The position numbers and the translations under genes were made by a program. A stretch of 64,000 nt of DNA, taken from Alteromonas sp. IB21. GTDB lineage: Bacteria; Pseudomonadota; Gammaproteobacteria; Enterobacterales; Alteromonadaceae. Shown here one piece after another: positions 18,922-27,974 of the stretch (its first letter is position 1; every line of letters starts with the position of its first letter). The DNA is taken from NCBI RefSeq assembly GCF_016405965.1, contig NZ_JAEFCD010000011.1:9394-73393 (forward strand), written 5' to 3'. The notes beneath the pieces are model-generated. The model saw only the letters and a program-made list of their open reading frames with translations, was not told the origin of the DNA and did no database searches.

Positions 18922-21828
18922 CTAAAAGTTTCCGCGCACACCGAAGGCCCAACGTCTGCCGCTGTCTTCAACCAACAGCAAGTGATTAGAGAAGCGACCG
19001 CGTTTATGTACAAACTCTTCTGTAAGGTTAATACCTTCAAAGAAGATTTCTACATTGTCTGTCACGCTGTAGCTACCGCTAATGTCAAGCTGTTGATAAG
19101 ACTCAACAATGGTTGGGCCGTCACCCTGCCCTTGTGTCAACGACTGAACAAACTCGTCACGCCAGTTATAGGCAAGGCGAATTTGATAGTCGTCAGTTTC
19201 ATAAAATGCCACCAAGTTGTAAGAATCACTTAACCCGGTTAGCGCAAATACTTGATTAATATCGAACGGGTCTAGCTCGGCATCACTGTCAACAATGGTA
19301 CCGTTGGCCAGTACACCAAAACCGTTATCAAAGGTGTGTTGAAGCGCAAGTTCGAAGCCATCTACCGTTGCGTCTTCACCGTTATTGGGTAGCGTATTGG
19401 TAAACACCGCCACGGCGTCGCCCGCATCTGGCGCACTGGCGTTAGCTCCTGTAGATGGGTCTGTTAGCAGGCTGCCGTCAGCAAGCTCGAAAGTTTTGTC
19501 TTCTTGGCTATTAACAATAAAGTTTGATACAAGCTTTCTGAAGTATCCAATTGAAGCGTAACTTGCTTCGTCGTAGTAATACTCAAGCGACAAGTCTAAG
19601 TTATCTGACTTAAACGGCTCTAGCGCAGGATTACCACTGGTAGAGGTTAAGTCACCACCTTGACGGGTAGTCGTAATTACCGTTACCGGCGACATGCTGT
19701 TTAGCGTGGGGCGGGTAATGGTTGAACTTGCCGCAAAGCGCGCAATTAGGTCGTCGGTAATTTCCAAGCGTACGCTGAAGTTAGGCAACAAAACGTCGTA
19801 ATCAGACTCAGTGGCAATACTTTGCGCATCACCAAAGCCCGCGAGCATTTCGGTTTGATCCAGAATGGTTAAGCCCGTTATTGGCGCTTGCGTTCCGTTA
19901 ACCGTGACGTCGGTTGATTCATAGCGCACGCCTGCAGTTGCGCTTAAGAACATGTCGGCTACTTCGCCTTCAAAATCGAACTCTATGTAGGTAGAGAGAA
20001 TGTCTTCTTCAACTTCAAAGCTATTGTTACGGCGTACTGCATCAAAGCTAATAGATTCGCCGTTTACGCTTTGATAGTAAGATTCTAAAAACGCAAAGTT
20101 GGCTTCGCCATCATGGGCAAGCCAAGAGGTTGGCATACGGCCGCTTCCGCTTACGTCAGAAAGGAAATCGCTACCCGCGTCAAAAACGTATTGGCTACCT
20201 GCTGGTATTTCCGGTAAATCTGGATAACCACAGTAAGTACAGTGTATGCCTACACCTTCATTGTCCCAACGGGTAAGTGATTTGGTTTCGGTGCTGTATT
20301 GTGCACCAAAGCGAATTTCGGTTAAGCCGCTGCCGTCGGTTACGTACTCACCGTCAAATCGCAGTTGGCTCACTTCGTCTTCTACTGCCCATCCGCGGCG
20401 CAGCATAACGTGGGCGCGGCTGTTAGCTTCATCAAGGTGATTACTGACACCATCAGGCGTAAGTGCTGGATTGTAAATAGGGAAGCCGTCAGGACCTGTA
20501 ACAATCGCGCCATCTAGCTCTTGTTGGCCGCTATAAATATTGCCATTAGGCGAGGCGAACATGCTTGCAACAGGCAGGATATTGTCGTCTACTTGGAAAC
20601 GTACGCGGTTGGCATAGCCAATAAGTGATAGCTGATCGCCGCCGCCGTTGTTGGCTTCGCGCTCGGCTTCTGAATGACTTAAATCGAATGATAGGTTTAA
20701 GTTATCTGAGTACTGATAATCAAAGTTCAGACCTATGGCATAAGTATCAGTTAGACGATCGAACGTTTTGGCGTGCATATCTGTCGCCAAACCCACCTCT
20801 TGGTACAAGTCGACAATAGTACCGTTTGCATCCACTGTTGGGCTGCGGCGATTGCCGTTTTCATCGAACAAGCTTCCATCATCACCCACACCTTGAAGAT
20901 TTGGTGCAGTAAACCAGTGGCCGTACGACGTCGCTTCAGATTCTACGTCAAAATCTGAGTACAGTGCGTCTGCAGTTACAACCAGTTGGTCGTTAGGCGC
21001 ATATTGGAATACAAGGTTAGCGTTTGTGCGGGTACGTTCTTCAAACGTCACTTTGTGATCGTAGTTGCGCGGTGAAAATACATTGCCTGTCCAGGCTTCG
21101 CCTGACTGAGTAACGGGGTTTGGCACCCCAACGTTTTCTAACCAGCCGTCCATTTGCGCCTGATTTAAGCGAGTTTCACGCTCTTGGTGTGAGACGGCAA
21201 GCAATACACCGAAGGTATCGTCGTTAAAAGTATTGCTGATAAGGCCAGAGAATTGGGGCGTGGTTTCTTCGCTATTTTCGTCGTACACGCCTTTTACCGA
21301 ACCCGCCATTTTAAAACCGTTTAACGCAAATGGGCGTGCGGTATTTATGTTAATCGTTGAGCCCACACCACCAGACTGCATAGTCGCTGTTGACGTTTTA
21401 TGTACATCTAGGCTGCTTACTAACTCAGAAGCTATCGTGTCGAAGCTAAAAGCGCGCGAGTCGTTTTCTGACGCCATTTGACGGCCATTCACCAATACCG
21501 TATTAAATTGGGGGCCAAAGCCACGCACGGTAATAAGCTGACCTTCACCGCCAGAGCGGTCGATAGAGACGCCGGTAATACGCTGTAGTGATTCAGCTAA
21601 GTTGGTATCAGGGAAGTCACCGATATCTTCGGCACTTATGGCATCAACTACGCCGGCGGAGCTGCGTTTAACATCCATTGATTTTGCAACCGATGAACGG
21701 ATACCACTTACCTCAATCACTTCTACGTCATTATTGGGTTGCGCGTCTTGGGCAAATGCACTATTGGCAGAAATAGCCGACGCTAAAACTGCTGCCACTG
21801 AGCATGCAAGCTTGGTTTTCCTATACAT
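18922..21828 (-). CDS. TonB-dependent receptor (paralogue without STN domain)
   Basis: An outer-membrane TonB-dependent receptor of 968 residues: signal peptide MYRKTKLACSVAAVLASAIS ending near AFAQ, a TonB-box-like segment (EVIEVSGIRSS), a plug (DTNLAESLQRITGVSIDRSG, TVRGFGPQFNTVLVNGR) and a barrel ending in the aromatic GVRGNF. It is clearly related to the receptor at 12201 throughout plug and barrel but lacks the STN domain, so it can transport but probably not signal. The frame extends 18 codons upstream of the chosen ATG without a signal peptide. A GGGGGA-N13-GTCGTCTT element 92 bases upstream matches the one before the ECF sigma gene. It precedes the halogenase, sapC and DUF6445 genes. 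Confidence 0.95.
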   Translation of the reverse strand: MYRKTKLACSVAAVLASAISANSAFAQDAQPNNDVEVIEVSGIRSSVAKSMDVKRSSAGVVDAISAEDIGDFPDTNLAESLQRITGVSIDRSGGEGQLITVRGFGPQFNTVLVNGRQMASENDSRAFSFDTIASELVSSLDVHKTSTATMQSGGVGSTININTARPFALNGFKMAGSVKGVYDENSEETTPQFSGLISNTFNDDTFGVLLAVSHQERETRLNQAQMDGWLENVGVPNPVTQSGEAWTGNVFSPRNYDHKVTFEERTRTNANLVFQYAPNDQLVVTADALYSDFDVESEATSYGHWFTAPNLQGVGDDGSLFDENGNRRSPTVDANGTIVDLYQEVGLATDMHAKTFDRLTDTYAIGLNFDYQYSDNLNLSFDLSHSEAEREANNGGGDQLSLIGYANRVRFQVDDNILPVASMFASPNGNIYSGQQELDGAIVTGPDGFPIYNPALTPDGVSNHLDEANSRAHVMLRRGWAVEDEVSQLRFDGEYVTDGSGLTEIRFGAQYSTETKSLTRWDNEGVGIHCTYCGYPDLPEIPAGSQYVFDAGSDFLSDVSGSGRMPTSWLAHDGEANFAFLESYYQSVNGESISFDAVRRNNSFEVEEDILSTYIEFDFEGEVADMFLSATAGVRYESTDVTVNGTQAPITGLTILDQTEMLAGFGDAQSIATESDYDVLLPNFSVRLEITDDLIARFAASSTITRPTLNSMSPVTVITTTRQGGDLTSTSGNPALEPFKSDNLDLSLEYYYDEASYASIGYFRKLVSNFIVNSQEDKTFELADGSLLTDPSTGANASAPDAGDAVAVFTNTLPNNGEDATVDGFELALQHTFDNGFGVLANGTIVDSDAELDPFDINQVFALTGLSDSYNLVAFYETDDYQIRLAYNWRDEFVQSLTQGQGDGPTIVESYQQLDISGSYSVTDNVEIFFEGINLTEEFVHKRGRFSNHLLLVEDSGRRWAFGVRGNF

Positions 21829-21919
21829 GATGGTGTGTGTCCTAATGGTTAATTTTAATGTGCTTTGTGGTGTGCACCCCACAACGCTTTATTTCGCAGC
21901 ATGTCGCTGTTAATTCATC

Positions 21920-21946
21920 AAGACGACGCAATATGTAAAATCCCCC
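21920..21946 (-). promoter_or_regulatory. Candidate ECF promoter of the second receptor operon
   Basis: GGGGGA (21946-21941), 13 bases, GTCGTCTT (21927-21920) on the minus strand. Both blocks and their spacing are identical to the element 30 bases before the ECF sigma gene. It would give a leader of about 85 bases before the receptor ATG. Confidence 0.6.
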
Positions 21947-22240
21947 AAATTTATTTAACATTTTTTTAAATTGTTAAGTTAAAGGTGCTCTCGTGACGTT
22001 GTTTGTTAACCGGAGACAGACACTTCTCACCTTTACGTTTGTTTGAATTTTGTACAAATAAACTCATATTCATAAGGTTAATGTATAATAATCTGCTCCA
22101 TTTATTTTATGTATGCCATTTCTATATAAATATTAGTTATGACTCGTAAGCAAAAGATACTAGTGGTGTATGTGCTTATAGCGTAGCTTTGCCTTACTCT
22201 CGCTTGAAAAATAAGCGAAACAAGCGGTGTTATTTAAGGT

Positions 22241-22279
22241 GAAATAAAAGCAAACATTGCGTGATTTGCTTTTAATTTC
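22241..22279. repeat. Imperfect inverted repeat upstream of pntAA
   Basis: GAAATAAAAGCAAA (22241-22254) and the near-complement at 22265-22279 (one bulged base) form a 14-bp arm pair around a 10-base loop, 90 bases before pntAA. No T run follows. It could be an operator or an RNA hairpin in the leader. Confidence 0.5.
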
Positions 22280-22369
22280 GTGAGGGAATGCTAGGCATAA
22301 GTGAATAAAATGACTTGGTCGTGTTTAAAGAGTGTCATTCTCAGATAGCCGGAATGTGAGGAGAAGCGT

Positions 22370-23527
22370 GTGAAAATCATAATTTTAAATGAGTCAAAAG
22401 CGCCAGATCCGCTAAATAATGTGGAGAAGCGATGCGCAGCTACACCAAGCAGCGCACAACGCCTGGTGAAAAAGGGAGCAACGCTACTGCTTGAAGCAGG
22501 AGCGGGGTTGCACGCAGGTTATTCAGATAAAGAATACGAAGAAGCTGGTGCAACTATTATTGATAACGTGAATGTGGCGTTATCAACCGTAGATATGCTG
22601 GTCGCTGTGAATAAACCCTCTGATGCGCAGTTAGCGTTGATGAAAAAAGGGGCCGTCGTGGTAGGCCATCTTGACCCTTTCTTTCAGCAACCGCTGATAG
22701 AGTCTATTGCAGAGAAGGGATTAACCGCTATTTCTGTAGAGATGATCCCCCGTTCTTCACGTGCTCAGAAAATGGATGCACTAAGTTCTCAAGCAAGCCT
22801 TGCTGGTTACGTGATGGTAATGCAGGCAGCGAATAAGCTGCCATCAATATTACCTATGATGATGACGCCCTCTGGAACAATAAAACCAGCGAAGGTATTT
22901 ATCATTGGCGCAGGCGTAGCGGGTCTACAAGCTATTGCAACCGCGAAGCGCTTAGGGGCAAACGTGCTTGCTTACGACACCCGAGCGGTTGTTGCCGAGC
23001 AGGTAGAGTCGCTGGGTGGGAAATTTTTAAAAATTGATATTGGCGAAACCGGTCAAACCAAAGACGGTTACGCGAAAGAACTGACTGACGAACAAAAAGC
23101 GAAGCAGCAAGAAGCACAGCGCGACGCTATTGCCGATTCAGACATTGTTATTACTACGGCACAGTTATTTGGTCGCAAACCACCGGTGCTTATTTCGAAA
23201 GACACGCTCGCACTCATGAAGCCTGGCAGTGTGGTGGTTGATATGGCGGCGACGTCAGGTGGAAACGTAGAAGGCTCTGTGGCAGGCGAAACCGTTGAAA
23301 TTAATGGTGTGACCATTATTGGTAACGGCAACTGGAGTCAGTTTGTTGCCAGAGCTGCAACCGATATGTATGCCAACAATATTTATAACTTGATTGACGA
23401 ATTCTTTGACGATGAAACCAAAACCTTTGGTTTGAATTTAGAAGACGACATTCTCGCAGGTTGTGTGATAACTCACGACGGCAATATTATCAACGATATG
23501 CTCAACAACGCATACAAAGGAGCCTAA
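22370..23527 (+). CDS. pntAA: Proton-translocating NAD(P) transhydrogenase, alpha-1 subunit
   Basis: The NAD(H)-binding, peripheral domain I of the proton-pumping transhydrogenase, which couples hydride transfer between NADH and NADP+ to proton movement across the inner membrane. The 385 residues show the family start (IILNESKAPDPLNNVEKRCAATPSS), MIPRSSRAQKMDALSSQAS, and the nucleotide-binding IGAGVAGLQAIATAKRLGANV. It starts at GTG with GAGGAG 6 bases upstream. In E. coli this domain and the next are one PntA chain; here they are two genes, the Rhodospirillum-type three-subunit layout. pntAB begins 2 bases after its stop. Confidence 0.96.
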   Translation: MKIIILNESKAPDPLNNVEKRCAATPSSAQRLVKKGATLLLEAGAGLHAGYSDKEYEEAGATIIDNVNVALSTVDMLVAVNKPSDAQLALMKKGAVVVGHLDPFFQQPLIESIAEKGLTAISVEMIPRSSRAQKMDALSSQASLAGYVMVMQAANKLPSILPMMMTPSGTIKPAKVFIIGAGVAGLQAIATAKRLGANVLAYDTRAVVAEQVESLGGKFLKIDIGETGQTKDGYAKELTDEQKAKQQEAQRDAIADSDIVITTAQLFGRKPPVLISKDTLALMKPGSVVVDMAATSGGNVEGSVAGETVEINGVTIIGNGNWSQFVARAATDMYANNIYNLIDEFFDDETKTFGLNLEDDILAGCVITHDGNIINDMLNNAYKGA

Positions 23528-23529
23528 TC

Positions 23530-23811
23530 ATGGAAATCATTTACCTACTTTTCATTGTGCTTTTGGCAGCGTTTTTGGGTTTTGAGTTAATTCGAAAAGT
23601 GCCTGCAACGCTGCACACGCCCTTGATGTCGGGCTCTAATGCCATTTCTGGTATCACGCTGGTTGGCGCATTAGCCGCGTCGGGTAGCGATAACAACCTG
23701 CTCACTACGATACTGGGTACGGCAGCTGTGGCGCTGGCGAGCATAAACGTGGTGGGTGGCTATCTTGTGACCGACCGCATGCTTGGCATGTTTAAGAAAA
23801 AACAAAAATAA
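23530..23811 (+). CDS. pntAB: NAD(P) transhydrogenase, alpha-2 membrane subunit
   Basis: A 93-residue membrane protein that supplies the first helices of the transhydrogenase membrane domain. Three hydrophobic segments are visible (IIYLLFIVLLAAFLGFELI; a stretch from SGSNAISGITLVGALA; ILGTAAVALASINVVGGYLV) followed by the basic end MFKKKQK. The ATG follows GGAG in the end of pntAA; the frame is open further upstream only within pntAA. It sits tightly between pntAA and pntB and cannot act without them. Confidence 0.96.
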   Translation: MEIIYLLFIVLLAAFLGFELIRKVPATLHTPLMSGSNAISGITLVGALAASGSDNNLLTTILGTAAVALASINVVGGYLVTDRMLGMFKKKQK

Positions 23812-23822
23812 GGAGTACGCAA

Positions 23823-25211
23823 GTGAATGATATCGTAACCGTAATAAATCTTGCGTATGTCGTGGCAGCGGCACTATTCATACTGGGCCTTAAATTACTT
23901 AGCCATCCTGATACGGCGAAAAAAGGTAATTTTATATCGGCTATTGGTATGCTGGTTGCTGTAGTTGTTACCCTTCTCGACCAGCAAATCATCAGTTATC
24001 ACTTTATCCTTTTAGGCTTTGTTATTGGTGGTGCATTTGGTGCGTGGAAAGCCAAGACCGTTGAAATGACGGCGATGCCTGAAATGGTCTCGCTATTTAA
24101 CGGCTTTGGCGGCGCAGCGTCATTGCTTTTGGGTTGGGCTACGTTAGCAGGCATGAGTCTGATCACCCTTAAAACCGAAAGCGCGTTTACCTTTATCACC
24201 CTGTTTTTCACTATTTTAGTGGGGGGCGTTACCTTCTCTGGCTCGGTTGTGGCGTGGGGTAAACTGTCGGGCAAAATGAGCTCAAAAGCGGTGATTTTCA
24301 CCGGGCTTCGCGAACTTAGTGTTTTGCACTTAATCGGTATGGTGGTTATAGGTTACTTCTTTACTACCGACCCAAGTAACCCCGTATGGATTTACTGTGC
24401 GATTGCGTTGTCTTTAAGCTTCGGCTTGTGGGCTACTATCTCCATTGGCGGGGCAGACATGCCGGTGGTTATTGCGCTGCTAAATAGCTATTCAGGTGTG
24501 GCGGCGTGTGCAGCGGGTCTTGCTACAGGCAATACCATACTTATCGTTACGGGCTTATTAGTAGGGGCTTCAGGGCTCATTCTTACCAACATTATGTGTA
24601 AAGCGATGAACCGCTCCTTGATGAATGTGCTTCTGTCTGGCTTTGCTAAGCCAGTGGAGGCGGGTGAAAAGATTGAAGGTGAAATTAAGGTACTGTCTGC
24701 ACAAGATGCCTTCTACGTATTGGAAGCAGCGCAAGCGGTGCTGGTTGTACCGGGTTACGGTATGGCGGTTGCGCAAGCGCAGCATGCTGTGCGCGAACTT
24801 CAATCGTTGCTAGAAGAAAACGGCTGTACGGTTGATTACGCTATTCACGCGGTAGCAGGGCGTATGCCTGGGCACATGAACGTGTTGCTTGCCGAAGCCG
24901 ACGTTCCTTACGATCAGCTATACGAAATGGACGATGTTAACCCACGCATGGAAAACTACGATGTGGTCATTGTTATTGGCGCTAACGACGTTGTTAACCC
25001 AGCCGCGAAGGAAATGAAAGGCAGCCCCATCTATGGAATGCCGGTCATTGAGGCATACCGTGCTAAGACCGTCTTTGTATTAAAACGCTCTGCGAATGCT
25101 GGATTTGCTGGTGTTGATAACCCGCTGTTTTTCAAAGACAACACGCGCATGGTGCTAGGTGACGCGAAAGACACTATTAACAGCATCATTCGCGAGTTTG
25201 GAGACGATTAA
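23823..25211 (+). CDS. pntB: NAD(P) transhydrogenase, beta subunit
   Basis: PntB provides the rest of the proton channel and the NADP(H)-binding domain III. In 462 residues the N-terminal half has about nine membrane segments, and the C-terminal domain shows the NADP site (VVPGYGMAVAQAQHAV, AGRMPGHMNVLLAEADVPYD) and IGANDVVNPAA. It starts at GTG, 11 bases after pntAB, with AAGGAG upstream. The three genes form one operon that ends at the hairpin at 25245-25272. The enzyme would supply NADPH. Confidence 0.97.
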   Translation: MNDIVTVINLAYVVAAALFILGLKLLSHPDTAKKGNFISAIGMLVAVVVTLLDQQIISYHFILLGFVIGGAFGAWKAKTVEMTAMPEMVSLFNGFGGAASLLLGWATLAGMSLITLKTESAFTFITLFFTILVGGVTFSGSVVAWGKLSGKMSSKAVIFTGLRELSVLHLIGMVVIGYFFTTDPSNPVWIYCAIALSLSFGLWATISIGGADMPVVIALLNSYSGVAACAAGLATGNTILIVTGLLVGASGLILTNIMCKAMNRSLMNVLLSGFAKPVEAGEKIEGEIKVLSAQDAFYVLEAAQAVLVVPGYGMAVAQAQHAVRELQSLLEENGCTVDYAIHAVAGRMPGHMNVLLAEADVPYDQLYEMDDVNPRMENYDVVIVIGANDVVNPAAKEMKGSPIYGMPVIEAYRAKTVFVLKRSANAGFAGVDNPLFFKDNTRMVLGDAKDTINSIIREFGDD

Positions 25212-25244
25212 AACTACGTGCTTCTGACATTATTAATGTGATTT

Positions 25245-25272
25245 AAAAGGCCTGCTCAAAACCAGGCCTTTT
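25245..25272 (+). terminator. Rho-independent terminator after pntB
   Basis: A perfect 10-bp stem (25245-25254 with 25263-25272) with an 8-base loop, followed by ATTTTTAA, lies 33 bases after the pntB stop. Confidence 0.9.
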
Positions 25273-25399
25273 ATTTTTAAAGTGTATTAAACTTAACTGT
25301 AAAGTATACATCTTTAATTGAGATCCAGACCTTTCATCTCTAGTATGTCGCTAGCGAAGTAGTGAAACACGGCATAGAGACGAAGAGGTTCAGGAAGAC

Positions 25400-25825
25400 A
25401 TGTCTACGACTCCCTTTCAGATAGAGCAGTTTAGAAACTGTATGTTGGTGGCGCTTCGCGGTAAGTGGACAATGTCTACCAACATCCAATATCTTGCCAA
25501 GCTCTCGGAAAGCTTAAAAGCTCGGCAAGGTAGGCCTTTTCACTTATTCGTAGATATGCGCGGCTGGCAAATACCTAAATCAGATAATTTCAACCAAATT
25601 AAATCATCCATAACGTTAGATAGGCGAAACCAGTTAAGCGAACTGTGGTTAGAAAATGATGAGACAGACGCCGAACATATTGCTAGAAGGTTTTTTAATT
25701 CACCTTCGACTAAACTGGGATTTACACTATTCCGTACTAAGAACGTTTCAGATTTTATAACGCACTGTGAAGATAAAGCGGATGACGTGGTTATGGAGTA
25801 TGTTCGATCATGGATAGCGCTTTAA
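25400..25825 (+). CDS. Hypothetical cytoplasmic protein, possibly STAS/SpoIIAA-like
   Basis: A 141-residue soluble protein with no signal peptide or membrane segment. I do not recognise it securely. The pattern of an N-terminal beta strand (NCMLVALRGKWT), a helix (IQYLAKLSESLKA) and a buried strand with a conserved-looking Asp (FHLFVDMRGWQIP) resembles the alternating fold of STAS/SpoIIAA-like proteins, and the gene at 54912 has a similar layout (QAYGPWN, then a helix, then a strand). It is a single gene between the pntB terminator and speA; GAGGTTCAGGAAGAC before the ATG contains a fair ribosome site. Confidence 0.7.
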   Translation: MSTTPFQIEQFRNCMLVALRGKWTMSTNIQYLAKLSESLKARQGRPFHLFVDMRGWQIPKSDNFNQIKSSITLDRRNQLSELWLENDETDAEHIARRFFNSPSTKLGFTLFRTKNVSDFITHCEDKADDVVMEYVRSWIAL

Positions 25826-25981
25826 AGGCGCTTGTTCGATAAACAAAATTAGTCGCGACAATAGATATTTTACGTCGCAACTACTATCGCGTTCAGTCCT
25901 TCGTTGTCTATAATACGCAGCTTATTTTCGCACTTTCTCTGCTAGGTAGTAGCCTAGCCCACTTACAAATAGGTGAATAAA

Positions 25982-27892
25982 TTGTCAGATTGGAGCATCG
26001 AAGAAGCGGAGCGCGTCTATGGCGTATCTCAATGGGGTGGTGGCTATTTTCAAATTGGTGAAAACGGCAATGTCCATATAACCCCTGTTCCTGAAGATCC
26101 TAGCATTCAAATCGACTTTAATTCGGTGATTGAAGATATCCGCAAAGAAGGCGTTCAATTCCCCGTCGTTGTTCGTTTCCACGATATCCTACGTTCGCAA
26201 GTTGCAGGCTTAAATAAAGCATTCAGAAGTTCTATTGAAGAAGCTGAATACCAAGGCCAGTATCAAGGCGTATACCCGGTTAAAGTTAACCAAATGCGCG
26301 AAGTCGTTGAAGAAATCGTCGATGCCGGTAAACCTTTTAACTACGGTTTAGAAGCGGGTTCAAAAGCCGAGTTGCTCACTGTGCTTGCTATGAACACTAA
26401 CGAAGAGTCGCTGACGATATTAAATGGCTATAAAGACGATGAAGTAATGCGTCTTGCCCTATTAGGCAGAAAGCTAGGCCGCCGGGTTGTCGTGGTTGTC
26501 GAGAAGTACACCGAGCTTCTTCTGCTGGTAAAAATAGCAAAAGAGCTAGACATCGATCCTATCATTGGTGTGCGCTCGAAAATGACAGTGAAAGGTCGTG
26601 GTAAATGGGAAAGTTCTGGTGGCGAACGTGCGAAATTTGGTTTGACTATCACGGAAATTATCAACGCAGCGCGCTACTTAGAAGAGCAAGGCATGGCGCA
26701 TTGCTTGAAGCTTCTTCACTTCCATATTGGTAGCCAGTTGACTGATATCCGCGCGGTAAAAGAAGCGATCACCGAAGGTGCGCGTATTTATGCCGATCTT
26801 CATAAAATGGGCTTCGAGCTCGACTATGTAGACGTAGGTGGTGGCTTGGGCATCGACTACGATGGCAGTAACTCAACCAATGAGTCTTCACGCAACTACA
26901 GCATGCAAGAATATGTTGCAGACGTGGTCTACGGCATGAAAGAAATGTGTGATTTAGAAGGTGTGCCACATCCACACCTTGTTAGCGAAAGCGGTCGGGC
27001 TATCACTGCACACCATAGCTGTGTTATCACTGAGATTGTGGGTGAGATTAAGTCTAACGCATCGCACATGGACACATCGGCAGCCGAGGGCGAGCACTTC
27101 TTCCTGAAAAACATGCGTGAACTTGCAGATACGTTTGATGAACAAACAAATATGCATGAGATTTATAACGACGCGTCTCAGTATAAAGAGCAAGCGCTTG
27201 ATGCGTTTAAGCTGCGAGTGTTGTCGCTAGAAGAACTCGGAAAAATAGAAACCTTGTACTGGCAAATTATGGGTCGGTTACAGCAGTGGTATCGCAACGC
27301 AGAGTATGTACCAGAAGAGTTGCAAGAACTAGACTACAGCCTGTCGTCTCAGTATTTGTGTAATTTCTCTGTCTTTCAGTCGGCAGCGGATACATGGGCC
27401 ATCGACCAGCTTCTGCCCGTAGTGCCGTTAACGCGCATGAACGAAGAGCCCACGATTAATTGCTCGTTAGTGGATATTACCTGTGACAGTGACGGTAAGA
27501 TTGACCAGTTTACCATCGGTCGTGAAATTACCGACATACTGCCTATGCACCCGCTCAAGAAAGACGAACCTTACTATGTGGGGCTTTTCTTAACGGGCGC
27601 GTATCAAGACGTAATGGGTGATATGCACAACTTATTTGGTCGGTTAAATGAGGTGCATATTTACAGCTATGATGATGACCCTGAAGACTTTTATATTGAA
27701 GAAGTGGTGAAGGGCTCATCGGTAGAAGATGTATTGAACATCATGCAGTACAACCCACGCGCAATGGCGTCAGACGTGAAGCGTCTTATCGACAAGCAAG
27801 TGTGGGATGGAAAATTGAACCCTCGAGAAGGCGTACGATGGACTGACTTCTACGAAAGTTGTTTAGAAGGTTACACTTACCTTAAACAGTAA
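25982..27892 (+). CDS. speA: Biosynthetic arginine decarboxylase
   Basis: A PLP-dependent enzyme that decarboxylates arginine to agmatine, the first step of the agmatine route to putrescine. The length of about 636 residues fits the SpeA family (fold III). GVYPVKVNQ holds the PLP lysine, HFHIGSQ and DVGGGLGIDYDGS are the phosphate-binding loops, and EPTINCSLVDITCDSDGKID supplies the second-subunit Cys/Asp site. I start at TTG 25982 because AGGTGA sits 5 bases upstream; a GTG three codons earlier has no ribosome site. Agmatinase (speB) does not follow directly. The gene ends before a palindromic hairpin shared with the convergent neighbour. Confidence 0.95.
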   Translation: MSDWSIEEAERVYGVSQWGGGYFQIGENGNVHITPVPEDPSIQIDFNSVIEDIRKEGVQFPVVVRFHDILRSQVAGLNKAFRSSIEEAEYQGQYQGVYPVKVNQMREVVEEIVDAGKPFNYGLEAGSKAELLTVLAMNTNEESLTILNGYKDDEVMRLALLGRKLGRRVVVVVEKYTELLLLVKIAKELDIDPIIGVRSKMTVKGRGKWESSGGERAKFGLTITEIINAARYLEEQGMAHCLKLLHFHIGSQLTDIRAVKEAITEGARIYADLHKMGFELDYVDVGGGLGIDYDGSNSTNESSRNYSMQEYVADVVYGMKEMCDLEGVPHPHLVSESGRAITAHHSCVITEIVGEIKSNASHMDTSAAEGEHFFLKNMRELADTFDEQTNMHEIYNDASQYKEQALDAFKLRVLSLEELGKIETLYWQIMGRLQQWYRNAEYVPEELQELDYSLSSQYLCNFSVFQSAADTWAIDQLLPVVPLTRMNEEPTINCSLVDITCDSDGKIDQFTIGREITDILPMHPLKKDEPYYVGLFLTGAYQDVMGDMHNLFGRLNEVHIYSYDDDPEDFYIEEVVKGSSVEDVLNIMQYNPRAMASDVKRLIDKQVWDGKLNPREGVRWTDFYESCLEGYTYLKQ

Positions 27893-27942
27893 CAACCGTG
27901 GATTGTGCTCTGTTACTGCGTATAGGGTCAACAGGCTTATTG

Positions 27943-27974
27943 AGCCGATACTGATATTAAATATCTGTATCGGC
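27943..27974. terminator. Palindromic bidirectional terminator, speA / serine hydrolase
   Basis: Two 16-base arms (27943-27958 and 27959-27974) pair with one mismatch. On the plus strand TCTTTC follows. The palindrome overlaps the last codons and stop of the minus-strand hydrolase, so it may end speA transcripts while also being coding sequence. Confidence 0.6.

Larger units (their letters stand above)
21829..22369. other. Divergent intergenic region between receptor and pntAA
   Basis: These 541 AT-rich bases separate the minus-strand receptor from plus-strand pntAA and contain no convincing gene. They hold the ECF-type element (21920-21946) for the receptor, the imperfect inverted repeat at 22241-22279, and the GAGGAG ribosome site (22358-22363) of pntAA. 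Confidence 0.7.
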
